Shown: piece after piece, positions 1-11,296 of the stretch | Position numbering within the stretch: position 1 is the stretch's first letter | Layout: each line of letters opens with the position of its first letter | NCBI RefSeq assembly: GCF_030297155.1 | Contig: NZ_AP028068.1 | Coordinates: 806,001 to 870,000, forward strand | Direction: 5' to 3' | Source of the DNA: Vibrio sp. FE10 | GTDB lineage: Bacteria > Pseudomonadota > Gammaproteobacteria > Enterobacterales > Vibrionaceae | DNA length: 64,000 nt | Position numbers and translations under genes: made by a program | The notes under the pieces: generated by a model | What the model was told of the DNA's origin: nothing | Databases searched by the model: none | What the model saw: the letters and a program-made list of their open reading frames with translations, nothing else

Positions 1-1
1 C

Positions 2-1012
2 TCTAAAAATCACAAAATGGGACCAAAGGCGATCATCGAAGCACTTTCTCAAGGCGCAAAAAACATGGCGACCACAGCGGTGTTGTTGGTGGGCATTGGC
101 CTAGTTATCAACGTGATCAGCACGACCGGAATTGGTAACACCTTCTCGTTGATGATCAACAGCTGGGCGAACGGCGACTTGTTGGTGATGATAGCCTTAA
201 TCGCACTGGCATCTTTGATTCTGGGTATGGGCTTGCCAGTAACCGCGGCTTACATCGTGTTGGGTACTCTGTCTGCTCCAGCCTTATACAAACTGATTGC
301 TGAAAGCCAGTTGCTCGATCTGCTGGTTTCGGGTCAGTTACCTGAACAGGCGAAAGCCATCTTCATGTTGGCGGCGCCAGAAAAATTAGACTTACTGAAT
401 GCGCCAATGGCACTCGAAACAGCCAAAGAGATGATTGCGTTAGTCCCTGCTGATTTCGTGGAAACCCTACTTGAGCAAAGCTTAGGCTTGGAAGCGATCA
501 GTCTTGCACTGCTTTCTGCACACTTGATCATCTTCTGGTTATCGCAAGACAGCAACGTGACACCACCTGTTTGTTTAACCGCATTTGCCGCCGCGACTAT
601 TGCTAAAACGCCACCAATGAGAACCGGATTAATGGCATGGAAGATCGCAAAAGGCTTGTACTTAGTGCCATTGTTGATTGCCTACACTAACTTGGTAAGT
701 TGGGATGTGACCTCCGTTTTGGTCACGGGTGCTTTTGCTATTATTGGTACTTACGCGTTTGTTGCTGCGATTGAAGGCTATCTAGAAAGTAAAATTAATC
801 TGCTGACTCGTGTTGTGTTAATCGTGCTGGGTGTGGCATTGGTTTGGCCTGATATTTCCGTCGTGATTCGCCTAGTGTGCGTAGCACTTTTCGTTGGTCT
901 TTTTATTCACACGGCTCGTCAATATGATGCTAATCAAGTGAAAAAGGAATCGGAAGAAGAGCAAGAATCGTTGCCTCAAACGGAACCTGACACTGTCGCG
1001 TCTTCCCTATAA
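2..1012 (+). CDS. TRAP transporter fused permease, C-terminal part (5' truncated)
   Basis: This is the C-terminal end of a 4TM/12TM fused TRAP permease, which drives sodium-coupled uptake of an organic acid across the inner membrane. The frame is open to the left edge, so the true start lies outside the window; about 336 residues are present against roughly 850 in the full family. Many hydrophobic segments are visible, with the family-typical stretches GMGLPVTAAYIV and DSNVTPPVCLTAFAAA. The tail is acidic and rich in Glu and Gln. It lies 24 bases before lhgO, which suggests co-transcription and a 2-hydroxy or 2-oxo dicarboxylate substrate, but that is inference. Confidence 0.85.
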   Translation, partial: SKNHKMGPKAIIEALSQGAKNMATTAVLLVGIGLVINVISTTGIGNTFSLMINSWANGDLLVMIALIALASLILGMGLPVTAAYIVLGTLSAPALYKLIAESQLLDLLVSGQLPEQAKAIFMLAAPEKLDLLNAPMALETAKEMIALVPADFVETLLEQSLGLEAISLALLSAHLIIFWLSQDSNVTPPVCLTAFAAATIAKTPPMRTGLMAWKIAKGLYLVPLLIAYTNLVSWDVTSVLVTGAFAIIGTYAFVAAIEGYLESKINLLTRVVLIVLGVALVWPDISVVIRLVCVALFVGLFIHTARQYDANQVKKESEEEQESLPQTEPDTVASSL

Positions 1013-1036
1013 TTAAAGGATGAATGTAGGAATATT

Positions 1037-2251
1037 ATGAACTCAACATACGACTATATTATCGTTGGTGGTGGCATTGTTGGTGTGTCGACGGCATGGC
1101 AATTACAGCAAGCTCACCCTGATAAAAGTATCCTTTTAGTCGAAAAGGAGCGTGGCTTCGCGCAGCACCAAACTGGCCATAATAGTGGTGTGATTCACGC
1201 TGGCGTTTACTACGCTCCGGGCAGTTTAAAGGCGGATTTCTGTAAGCGTGGCGTAGAGCGAACCATCGCTTTTTGCAGCCAACACGATATCCCTGTCGAA
1301 AACTGTGGCAAGCTGTTGGTCGCGACCAATGAGCAGGAAGTCGAGCGAATGAACGCGCTCTATCAGCGTTGCCATGATAACGACATTGATGTCGATTTGT
1401 TGGACCAAGCGCAGCTCAAACTAGCCGAGCCAAACATCACGGGCTTGGGCGCGATTTATGTCAAAACCACCAGTATCGTCGACTACAAAAAAGTCACCGA
1501 AGTAATGGCTCAAGAGTTTGTTGAAGCGGGTGGTAAGCTCAGCCTTGGCACTGAAGTGATTTTAGCCGATGAGCAAGAAGATGAGGTGCAGTTAACGTGC
1601 AAAGTCGATGGTCAGACTCTACAACTGAACAGCCGATTCTTGATCACTTGCTCTGGTTTGATGGCCGACAGAATGACCAGCATGCTTGGCATTGAAACCG
1701 ACTTCCAAATCGTCCCATATCGCGGTGAATATTATCAGTTGGACGCCAAACACAACCAAGTGGTGAATCATCTTATCTATCCGATCCCTGACCCAGAACT
1801 GCCATTCTTGGGCGTGCATTTAACACGCATGATTGATGGCTCCGTAACAGTAGGGCCAAATGCAGTTCAAGGCTGGAAGCGAGAAGGTTATGGCAAGCTT
1901 AACTTTAGTTTCAAGGACACTTGGCAGATGCTGAGTTTTGCGGGCTTTTGGAAAGTGACTGCGAATAATCTAAAAACCGGTTTGGTCGAGTTTAAAAACT
2001 CGTGGTGGAAGCCGGGCTATCTAAAGCTAGTGAACAAATATTGCCCGAGCATTACGGTGTCAGATTTCAAACCATACCCAGCAGGCATTCGTGCCCAAGC
2101 GGTCCTCAAAGATGGCACCTTGGTTCATGATTTCCTGTTTGCCGAAAGCCCAAGAAGCTTGCATGTATGTAACGCGCCATCGCCGGCAGCGACATCAGCA
2201 ATGCCGATTGGTGAGTATATTTGTACTAAGGTGATGAAAAAGACGGCGTGA
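1037..2251 (+). CDS. lhgO: L-2-hydroxyglutarate dehydrogenase/oxidase LhgO
   Basis: FAD enzyme that oxidises L-2-hydroxyglutarate to 2-oxoglutarate and passes electrons to the membrane quinone pool. The N-terminus carries the dinucleotide-binding motif VGGGIVGVSTAW, followed by HQTGHNSGVIHAGVYY, and the C-terminus has CNAPSPAATSA; all match E. coli LhgO (YgaF) as I recall it. The length of 404 residues is normal, close to the 422 of E. coli. It follows a TRAP permease gene by 24 bases, so uptake and oxidation of a C5 hydroxyacid may be coupled. In E. coli lhgO belongs to the csiD-lhgO-gabDTP operon, so this TRAP pairing is a different context. Confidence 0.9.
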   Translation: MNSTYDYIIVGGGIVGVSTAWQLQQAHPDKSILLVEKERGFAQHQTGHNSGVIHAGVYYAPGSLKADFCKRGVERTIAFCSQHDIPVENCGKLLVATNEQEVERMNALYQRCHDNDIDVDLLDQAQLKLAEPNITGLGAIYVKTTSIVDYKKVTEVMAQEFVEAGGKLSLGTEVILADEQEDEVQLTCKVDGQTLQLNSRFLITCSGLMADRMTSMLGIETDFQIVPYRGEYYQLDAKHNQVVNHLIYPIPDPELPFLGVHLTRMIDGSVTVGPNAVQGWKREGYGKLNFSFKDTWQMLSFAGFWKVTANNLKTGLVEFKNSWWKPGYLKLVNKYCPSITVSDFKPYPAGIRAQAVLKDGTLVHDFLFAESPRSLHVCNAPSPAATSAMPIGEYICTKVMKKTA

Positions 2252-2294
2252 TGATAACGGAAGATCATTGATCGAATATTTCTCCTAAGACAAT

Positions 2295-2343
2295 AAAAAA
2301 TCCGCGAGCTCAATTCTATTTAGGATCGAACTCGCGGATTTTT
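2295..2343. terminator. Bidirectional rho-independent terminator
   Basis: The arms AAAAAATCCGCGAG and CTCGCGGATTTTT pair around a 22-base loop, giving a T-run on either strand. It sits between the convergent lhgO and aminopeptidase genes and can end both transcripts. Confidence 0.85.
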
Positions 2344-2390
2344 AGTTTTTGCCGTTTTTGCCCGGATTAATTGTTAGTAAATAACCAACC

Positions 2391-3947
2391 TTACAGCCAA
2401 TCCGGCACAAAGTTAGCGACGATGGTGACATCGTTAAAGTTACGGTAGCCGCGCACCATGATGTTGAATTCCCCCGCAGGCATGTCTAATACACACTGTT
2501 CGTTGCTGCTGTTCTGATATGGACGACAATCGTAGCTTGCTTTCGATACGGTGCCATTGTGTTTCACGTAAAGGTCGGCATCGCCACTACGAGGGCCTGT
2601 CATGGTTACGGTTAACTGACCAGAGTACTCCGTTGTTACGGTAAAGAATTGCTCTTCACCGTAACCAGCGGATAGCCCTTCTACAGGGACGTCATATTGA
2701 AGCTCTGTTGGCCCTGCAACGGGCGAATCAAGGCTGGTTTCGACAAGGTAAGCAATGGCCAGTTTGGCGAACTTGGTCGCGTGTGTCGCCGTAGGATCTG
2801 AGTTCTCAAGCGTGTCGTGCTGGGTATGAATACTTGGGTTGTAATCATTGAACATGCTCTCGAATGGCATGGCAGCTGGGTAGCCAACATTGTGCCAAGA
2901 GGCGTGGTCAGAACAGGCATAGCCACAATCATCGAAACCGTAACTGATCTCACTAGCGTAAGTGTCGATCAGCTCGCTCAAGTAGGCGGTTAAGTTACTG
3001 TCGGTATAGTCTGTGATGAAGGTGATATCGTGCGCTGAACCGTTGTAGTTGGTCATGTCTAATTGCAATACTGACACAACGCTTGCTTGCTCATCTCTTA
3101 AAGCGTTGGCGACATCTTGTGAGCCGCGCAGCCCTACTTCTTCTGCAGCATAGCCATAGAACTTGATGGTTTTGTCTGGCTGAATGCCGCTCGCTATCAT
3201 CAGGCGAAGCGACTCTGTTACCGTTGCAATGCCAGACGCATCATCATCGGCTCCCGGTGAGATGGTGCCTTCGCTTGTCCAAGATCCAACGGTCGAATCA
3301 AGGTGTCCACCAACAACGACGATCTCTTCAGGATATTTAGCGCCAAGTAGTGTCACTTCAACGGATTTTTGTGGATATTCGGCATGCGTGATCTGGCGTG
3401 CAGATGCGTACGGTACATCTTTAATCTCGGTTTCCCAACGCTCTAAAAGCCAATCTGAAGCAGCGACACCAGTAGAAGTAGTATAAAAACGGTTGGTGAA
3501 GTTGGTTAGATTTTCAATGGTCGTGACCATGTTGTTCGGCTCGACCTGAGCGAGTAGGTCATTCACTGTGTCTTGATGGCTGATCACCGGCTTTTCGAAG
3601 GTGTTCATTGTCAGTGGCATTGCTGCGGCTTTGAATGCACTCGCTTTGTCTTCGTGCACCATGTAGCCACCACAACGGTGAGTTTCTTCATGCATGTGGC
3701 TGGATAGTTTCGCCAGCTCTTTCTGGTTGATTTTCGCGACGATGGAGTGCTTGTTTCCAGTCACGCTTGGATAAACCGTTGCGCCATGCTGAGTCATTAT
3801 ATGCTGTGCGTCAGCATCGGTGGTGATCCAAACTTCTTGGTTCGCTGGTGGTGTGATGCCTAGGGATGCGTAAGCCGAAGTACTGTTGATTAAGGCTAAA
3901 GAACCTCCGAGTACAGCCAAAGCTAGCATGCTTTTTTGAATAGCCAT
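2391..3947 (-). CDS. Secreted M28 leucyl aminopeptidase with PPC domain
   Basis: Zinc aminopeptidase of the Vibrio proteolyticus/Aeromonas type that removes N-terminal hydrophobic residues from extracellular peptides. Residues 1-27 look like a signal peptide ending SAYA. A propeptide reaches about residue 130. The M28 core has the co-catalytic metal ligands in GGHLDS (H215), GADDDASG (D234), AEEVGLRG (E269/E270), LDMTNY (D297) and HTQHDT (H374). The pair CGYAC (341-345) matches the known disulfide of the family. The last 100 residues form a bacterial pre-peptidase C-terminal (PPC) domain. It lies downstream of the M4 protease gene on the same strand, but a terminator separates them. Confidence 0.92.
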   Translation of the reverse strand: MAIQKSMLALAVLGGSLALINSTSAYASLGITPPANQEVWITTDADAQHIMTQHGATVYPSVTGNKHSIVAKINQKELAKLSSHMHEETHRCGGYMVHEDKASAFKAAAMPLTMNTFEKPVISHQDTVNDLLAQVEPNNMVTTIENLTNFTNRFYTTSTGVAASDWLLERWETEIKDVPYASARQITHAEYPQKSVEVTLLGAKYPEEIVVVGGHLDSTVGSWTSEGTISPGADDDASGIATVTESLRLMIASGIQPDKTIKFYGYAAEEVGLRGSQDVANALRDEQASVVSVLQLDMTNYNGSAHDITFITDYTDSNLTAYLSELIDTYASEISYGFDDCGYACSDHASWHNVGYPAAMPFESMFNDYNPSIHTQHDTLENSDPTATHATKFAKLAIAYLVETSLDSPVAGPTELQYDVPVEGLSAGYGEEQFFTVTTEYSGQLTVTMTGPRSGDADLYVKHNGTVSKASYDCRPYQNSSNEQCVLDMPAGEFNIMVRGYRNFNDVTIVANFVPDWL

Positions 3948-4053
3948 TTGTCGTCCTTTTTATGGTGAGTATTGTTATGTTGATGGGGGTGATTTTTGTG
4001 TAATGCGTGGATGTTTTTGTGTAGATGTTTCATTTTCTGAACAGTTAACCGCG

Positions 4054-4075
4054 AAAAGGGCCCCTTTCGGAGCCC
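4054..4075 (-). terminator. Rho-independent terminator of the M4 protease gene
   Basis: On the minus strand GGGCTCC, GAAA loop and GGGGCCC form a 7-bp stem followed by TTTT. It lies just after the protease stop codon and before the aminopeptidase promoter region. Confidence 0.7.
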
Positions 4076-4090
4076 TGAATTTGCTATTGA

Positions 4091-6930
<2,840 letters not shown>

Positions 6931-6961
6931 TGAAAAAAGCCAGTGACGAGGTCACTGGCTT
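6931..6961 (-). terminator. Rho-independent terminator of the small lipoprotein gene
   Basis: An 11-bp perfect stem (AAGCCAGTGAC with GTCACTGGCTT, loop GAG) is followed on the minus strand by TTTTTTCA. It is separated from the lipoprotein stop by an 18-bp tandem repeat. Confidence 0.88.
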
Positions 6962-7003
6962 AGATGAACTTAGTTTGTACAGGCTAGCGTTTAAAGGCAT
7001 GCA

Positions 7004-7075
7004 AGCTTTAGCAAATTACTGCTTTTTAACGAGCTATTACTTTCTAACGAACTATTGTTTTTTAACGAATTACTG
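7004..7075 (-). repeat. 18-bp tandem repeat, four copies, overlapping a gene's stop codon
   Basis: Read on the minus strand the units are CAGTAATTCGTTAAAAAA, CAATAGTTCGTTAGAAAG, TAATAGCTCGTTAAAAAG and CAGTAATTTGCTAAAGCT. The first unit contains the last sense codon (CAG) and the stop (TAA) of the lipoprotein gene. Since 18 is a multiple of 3, each later unit repeats a stop codon in the same frame. Confidence 0.9.
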
Positions 7076-7345
7076 CTTCTTACCGCCAACTTGAACGTAG
7101 TCGATACCGATAATACGGTTGATGATACCCAGAACAGAGCTTGTGTCAGAGTTTGTAGAGCGAATAGTCTCAACCGTAGCGCCTTCAGGTACTAATTCCA
7201 TTGCACGATCTTGTGTGTTACCAGGAACTTGGAAACCGACGATGTTGAAGCTCTCAGCGTGCGCTGTGTAAACTTCTTCGTTGTGGCTGATACCTGAACA
7301 ACCTGCTAGAGAAACAATGCCTAAAACAACTAATAACTTTTTCAT
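7070..7345 (-). CDS. Small lipoprotein of unknown function
   Basis: The 91-residue product starts MKKLLVVLGIVSLAGCSG, a lipoprotein signal with lipobox LAGC, so the mature protein of about 75 residues should be lipid-anchored in the envelope. The mature part is short, without further membrane segments, and ends VQVGGKKQ. I do not recognise a named family, although short lipoproteins of this kind are common in Vibrio. It stands alone, with its own terminator downstream and the histidine kinase gene upstream on the same strand after a gap of about 135 bases. Its stop codon lies inside an 18-bp tandem repeat. Confidence 0.75.
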   Translation of the reverse strand: MKKLLVVLGIVSLAGCSGISHNEEVYTAHAESFNIVGFQVPGNTQDRAMELVPEGATVETIRSTNSDTSSVLGIINRIIGIDYVQVGGKKQ

Positions 7346-7480
7346 AAAAATACCTTAAGAATGATTGGAATCGAGATGGCAAGCCCCAAAGGCAGTGTCA
7401 TGATTATCTAGATTCAATAAGTTCATGGGAGACAGTATCTCCCGACCGATGTTGAACATTATTCCAGAGGTGTTTTGTAG

Positions 7481-8800
7481 TTACTGTATGGGTTTGTCAG
7501 TTGAATCATTACATAGCTGAATGGTTATGGTGAATACCGCACCCTTTAAGGCTTGGCTTTGACCCACTTCCACGGTTGCGTTGTGTTGAGCACAGATCTT
7601 CTCGACGATAGAAAGCCCTAAACCATGGCCGCTCTTGGCTTTGTTACGCGCTTTGTCGCCAACGTAAAACGGTTCAAACAGGCGAGCCTGATGCTCTTGA
7701 GCCACACCATCACCATCATCATGTACCGCAATCTGTAGCTGTTCTTGATGAACGCTGGCTTCAATCAACACTTGAGAGCGTGCGAATTTCATGGCGTTAC
7801 GGACGAGGTTATCTAGGGCGCGGTTGAGCAGTATTTCATCCGCCAGTATCGAGCTAGGTTGCTCTGGCAGTGATAGGTCGATGTTGAGCTGAGTATCCTT
7901 GTTCCAACGCGTCATCGCGTGTTCGAGAAGGTCTCTTATCTCTAATGGTTGTTGTAGATTTTCGAGGTCACAGCTATCCAGTTTGGCGTAACACAATAGC
8001 TCATCGACCATCTTCTCCATCTCTTCCGTATCTTCCACAATGCTCTCTACAGTCTCTTGCTGAGACTCGTTGAGTGGCGTGTCTTTGAGCATTTCAGCTT
8101 GCCATTGGATACGAAATATTGGCGTGCGCAGTTCATGAGCGACGGCATTGGTGAGTGAGCGATTACTCTCAATCAAGCGGTGAATGCGGTCGGCCATTAG
8201 GTTGAAGGATTTGTTGAGTGAGCCGATTGCAATGCCGCTTGAGGTCTCGGCTCGTGAAGAGAGATCCCCTTCTGCAAAGGCGAGAGTCGCCGATTCAAGC
8301 TTCTTAACTCGGCGGAAGATGATAAATAGGTGGCATAAGCCATATAAGATAAAGCTGGCTAGGAAGAACAGCCAAATGAGGTCATCTTCCAACTCTATTT
8401 TTTGCCTAACGAACGCTTCACTGTTGGGGAGGTAATGATAGGTATTTTCACTGCTTGCTAAGCGAAACCATAGATCACGTTCATCATCATGAAAGATAAA
8501 GGTATTTGGGTTGGTACTGAAGAACTCTGAAACTGAGTCTGGTATTTCATCTTTTGGGTTGAACGTCACCAGTTTATTGCGAGTGGTTTCGACAAACTGG
8601 TTCATTGCTTGTTGAGCCGCTTCAAGCCCCTGATTTTTTGCGATGTTTTCTATGAGTTGCTGGTGGGCTGTCGCTTCATAATCTTGCAGAACATATTCGT
8701 AGTCGGTATTGAGCTGATAGACACAGATTTCGTAGGCGACAAGGCCGCCCATAAAGCAAACTAACAGCCCTAATAGGGACTCCAAAAAGATACGTCGCAT
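7481..8800 (-). CDS. RstB-like sensor histidine kinase
   Basis: Inner-membrane sensor kinase of 439 residues. A first membrane segment lies at about residues 8-27, a periplasmic sensing region follows to about 140, and a second segment (IWLFFLASFILYGLCHLFII) leads into a HAMP domain. The phosphoacceptor H-box is NAVAHELRTPIFRIQWQAEML. The ATPase domain has an N-box (LDNLVRNAMKFA), DDGDGV and GHGLGLSIV. The H-box wording is close to E. coli RstB. The response regulator gene is 40 bases upstream on the same strand, so the two form one operon with the regulator first. Confidence 0.88.
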   Translation of the reverse strand: MRRIFLESLLGLLVCFMGGLVAYEICVYQLNTDYEYVLQDYEATAHQQLIENIAKNQGLEAAQQAMNQFVETTRNKLVTFNPKDEIPDSVSEFFSTNPNTFIFHDDERDLWFRLASSENTYHYLPNSEAFVRQKIELEDDLIWLFFLASFILYGLCHLFIIFRRVKKLESATLAFAEGDLSSRAETSSGIAIGSLNKSFNLMADRIHRLIESNRSLTNAVAHELRTPIFRIQWQAEMLKDTPLNESQQETVESIVEDTEEMEKMVDELLCYAKLDSCDLENLQQPLEIRDLLEHAMTRWNKDTQLNIDLSLPEQPSSILADEILLNRALDNLVRNAMKFARSQVLIEASVHQEQLQIAVHDDGDGVAQEHQARLFEPFYVGDKARNKAKSGHGLGLSIVEKICAQHNATVEVGQSQALKGAVFTITIQLCNDSTDKPIQ

Positions 8801-8836
8801 AATCGCTCTCTTTCATTACGCTCGTATTGAGCGAGG

Positions 8837-9541
8837 TTAATGCCAGGCGGTTGAAACAAACAAGTAGCCTTTACCGCGAATGGTCTGAATTTTCTCTGCT
8901 GGTGTGTGGTCGTCGCCCAGTATCTTTCTTAGACGCACGACTTTGTTATCTATTGTGCGGTCTATTCCGTCGTACTCAATGCCGCGCAATGTTTGCGTCA
9001 AGTAGTCACGAGATAACGGCGTATCTGGGTTGCTTGCCAATAACCAAAGTAGGTCAAATTCACTGTCAGTGAGTGATAAAACGGCACCTGAAAGTTCACA
9101 CTTCTTATAGGTGTTTTTCAGAACGAGTTGATCAAACTGAAGGTTGTCTGAGTCATCGACTGAAGCCGTATTGGCGTCTTGGCGGCGTAATAGCGAACGA
9201 ACTCTGGCCAGCAGAACTCTTGGTTTGATTGGCTTGGTGACATAATCATCAGCCCCTGTCTCTAAACCAGCGACGTGATCAAAGTCGTCATCGCTAGCGG
9301 TGAGCATCAAGATTTTACCTTTATAGTGCGTACGCGTCTGTCGGCAGATTGTAAGTCCATCAGTTACAGGAAGCATCAAATCTAGCAATACGATGTCAGG
9401 TTGCTCTGCGAGGATAGTCTGTGCGGCATCACTGCCATCGTCCAATACCGTGACATCAAAATCTTGCGCGACAAAGTAGTCCTGCAACATTTTCTGAAGT
9501 TTCAAATCGTCTTCCACGATGATCATTTTAGGTTTTGTCAT
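8837..9541 (-). CDS. RstA-like OmpR-family response regulator
   Basis: DNA-binding response regulator of 234 residues. The receiver domain starts MTKPKMIIVEDD and has the phosphorylated Asp in DIVLLDLMLP, then a conserved Lys in TKPIKP. The C-terminal winged helix includes LRGIEYDGIDRTIDNKVVRLRK and ends KGYLFVSTAWH, nearly the wording of E. coli RstA. I chose the ATG at 9541 because it gives the family's usual N-terminus and has AAGG 11 bases upstream; an ATG at 9574 is possible. It probably controls the divergent lipoprotein gene, since a TACAT direct repeat lies between them. Confidence 0.88.
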   Translation of the reverse strand: MTKPKMIIVEDDLKLQKMLQDYFVAQDFDVTVLDDGSDAAQTILAEQPDIVLLDLMLPVTDGLTICRQTRTHYKGKILMLTASDDDFDHVAGLETGADDYVTKPIKPRVLLARVRSLLRRQDANTASVDDSDNLQFDQLVLKNTYKKCELSGAVLSLTDSEFDLLWLLASNPDTPLSRDYLTQTLRGIEYDGIDRTIDNKVVRLRKILGDDHTPAEKIQTIRGKGYLFVSTAWH

Positions 9542-9735
9542 TCCATTATCAGCCTTGTCGTGCGTTTCAATCATTGAGATTACGTGAGGGAGCCTTATCT
9601 AGTGGTTAGCTATTGTGGCATCTCCAATTTGCATGCTTTACGTAAAATACCTGACATGAATGATTAAACACTTTCCACGCCAGTTCAATGATGATTTTGA
9701 ATTTGTGCGAAAATAAAAAACAATGTTCAAAAAGA

Positions 9736-9755
9736 CATACATTCTCATACATTCG
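9736..9755. promoter_or_regulatory. Candidate RstA-type direct-repeat box
   Basis: CATACATTCT is followed directly by CATACATTCG, a 10-bp direct repeat (one helical turn). The spacing TACAT-N5-TACA equals that of the E. coli RstA box as I recall it (TACATNTNGTTACA), although three of the fixed inner bases differ. It lies in the divergent region between the response regulator and the lipoprotein gene. Confidence 0.45.
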
Positions 9756-9820
9756 CACGACAGATGTTTTCTTCTTTAAATAATAGAATTTTCCCATCAA
9801 ACATTTTTGGGAATTATCAC

Positions 9821-10933
9821 ATGAATAGTTATAGAAAAACGCTACTGGCATTACCTTTGGTTCTTTTAGCTGGCTGTAATTCAAGCTCTAACTCAGGCTC
9901 TAGTTCTGGTAACGCGGCGACTAAAGCGCAAGCAAAACCTCAGGCGGATTACGTATTCTCATCAGTGAAATTAGGCAAGTTGTATCAAGAGCGAGAAGAG
10001 CTCCAAGAGGCAATGAAGCTGACTTACGATGGTGTGCAGTATGAAACCATTCAGTTTGCTGAAGACATCAGTGATGAGCAAAAAGTGGTTAGGCTAGCAA
10101 GTCGCTTAGGTCAGAGCGTTGACCTGTATTTTCCTGATGTAGGCTTTGATAACTGCGGCATTTACAGTGAAGGCCATTACTATGATTCGTTTGATTGTGG
10201 TACGGCTCAACGTTCAATTGGTAATGATACGACGTTAATCCAAACGACAACGAGCGATAGAAAGCTTGCTGTTAAGCTTGAATACCAAAACGAGTTGTCG
10301 CAATACGTGACGAGCCTGGGCTCTACGATTCTGAGTAAAACCAAAAACGGCAATAAGGTCACCATCACCACATCGTTTGCTTTCAACGCTTTTTACCGCG
10401 ATGTGCTCAACGAGACTGGCGCTGTTGAGCGCATTACTTCCACTCTAGGCGCATCAACCTATTCTCAGCTTTTTGATATCGTGAAGCTATACCGAGGCAG
10501 TGAGATGACGTTGAAGTTCACCAACCATATTGGCGGTAGTGCTGATGATGATATCAACATGTACACCGGGCGCATGATCAATAACAACAAGATGACGACG
10601 GTTGTGACTCCAACGGGGTCGGTTTTCTCGGGAGGCACGGATTTATTTGCAGCGGGTAACCCACGTATTTTGCAACGCGCCGATACTACCAAGGCTATTG
10701 AGCTGAATAAGCAGGTGGGTGTGCATAGTTGGGCTGAAGGGGATAAAACGGCTAAAGAATTCCCATACACCAATGAAAGTCATCGTCAGCAAGCGACCTA
10801 TTTTAAAAAGGTGATGGGCGAAAAAGGGATCGACTTCTATATCTTCACTTTAGATTCTGCCCCAGCTTCCGGTGAGTACTGGATGACCAAAGCCGACTCT
10901 GATAAGTACGGTTTCATTACACGTATTGAGTAG
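9821..10933 (+). CDS. Lipoprotein of unknown function
   Basis: I start this at the ATG at 9821, which gives the lipoprotein signal MNSYRKTLLALPLVLLAGC and a 370-residue product; the longer frame from 9764 adds residues with no signal character. A Ser/Asn/Gly-rich spacer (NSSSNSGSSSGNAATKAQ) follows the lipid-modified Cys, then a globular domain without recognisable motifs. Two Cys (DNCGIYS and FDCGTA) are 15-20 residues apart and could form a disulfide. It is divergent from the RstAB-like pair, with a candidate response-regulator box between them, and ends at its own terminator. No function is assigned. Confidence 0.75.
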   Translation: MNSYRKTLLALPLVLLAGCNSSSNSGSSSGNAATKAQAKPQADYVFSSVKLGKLYQEREELQEAMKLTYDGVQYETIQFAEDISDEQKVVRLASRLGQSVDLYFPDVGFDNCGIYSEGHYYDSFDCGTAQRSIGNDTTLIQTTTSDRKLAVKLEYQNELSQYVTSLGSTILSKTKNGNKVTITTSFAFNAFYRDVLNETGAVERITSTLGASTYSQLFDIVKLYRGSEMTLKFTNHIGGSADDDINMYTGRMINNNKMTTVVTPTGSVFSGGTDLFAAGNPRILQRADTTKAIELNKQVGVHSWAEGDKTAKEFPYTNESHRQQATYFKKVMGEKGIDFYIFTLDSAPASGEYWMTKADSDKYGFITRIE

Positions 10934-10961
10934 TCAAAGAACGCAGCAATAACGACTCCGC

Positions 10962-11000
10962 AAAGGTTGGTCTTGACTCTGTCATTACCAGCCTTTTTTT
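10962..11000 (+). terminator. Rho-independent terminator
   Basis: AAAGGTTGGT pairs with ACCAGCCTTT (one G-T wobble) across a 15-base loop and runs into seven Ts. It ends the lipoprotein transcript. Confidence 0.85.
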
Positions 11001-11248
11001 GTGTCTGATGTTTTTAGTTTTACCTTTGCAGTGGTTGAGCAAAGGTTTTTACCTGTTCTAACAACGAATGCTTGACACAATGTCATAAGATGAACAAATA
11101 CTGCATTTAACCGTGGTGTAACAATTAATTCCCGCAGATCGAGTGATAAGAATGTGTAATCACGGCACTTTTTTGTCGATAGAATTTATTATCCGCAGCC
11201 TTACTGGCCGATAGGTTTCTATAATCTAACGATGTAAGGAGCATGTGA

Positions 11249-11296
11249 ATGACTAATAAGGACGATCATTTATGCAGTTACTGGCAGGCACTCTGA
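11249..11296 (+). CDS. Possible 15-residue leader ORF overlapping the ammonia-lyase start
   Basis: ATG at 11249 has a strong ribosome site (AAGGAG, seven bases before) and would encode MTNKDDHLCSYWQAL, ending 25 bases inside the next gene in another frame. The following gene's own ribosome site (AAGGA) lies within it. It could couple or tune translation of the ammonia-lyase, or it could be chance; I cannot decide from one sequence. Confidence 0.25.
   Translation: MTNKDDHLCSYWQAL

Noticed and set aside
9606..9884. 92-codon frame on the minus strand upstream of the response regulator
   Set aside because: It overlaps the divergent promoter region and the lipoprotein start and shows no domain or ribosome site.
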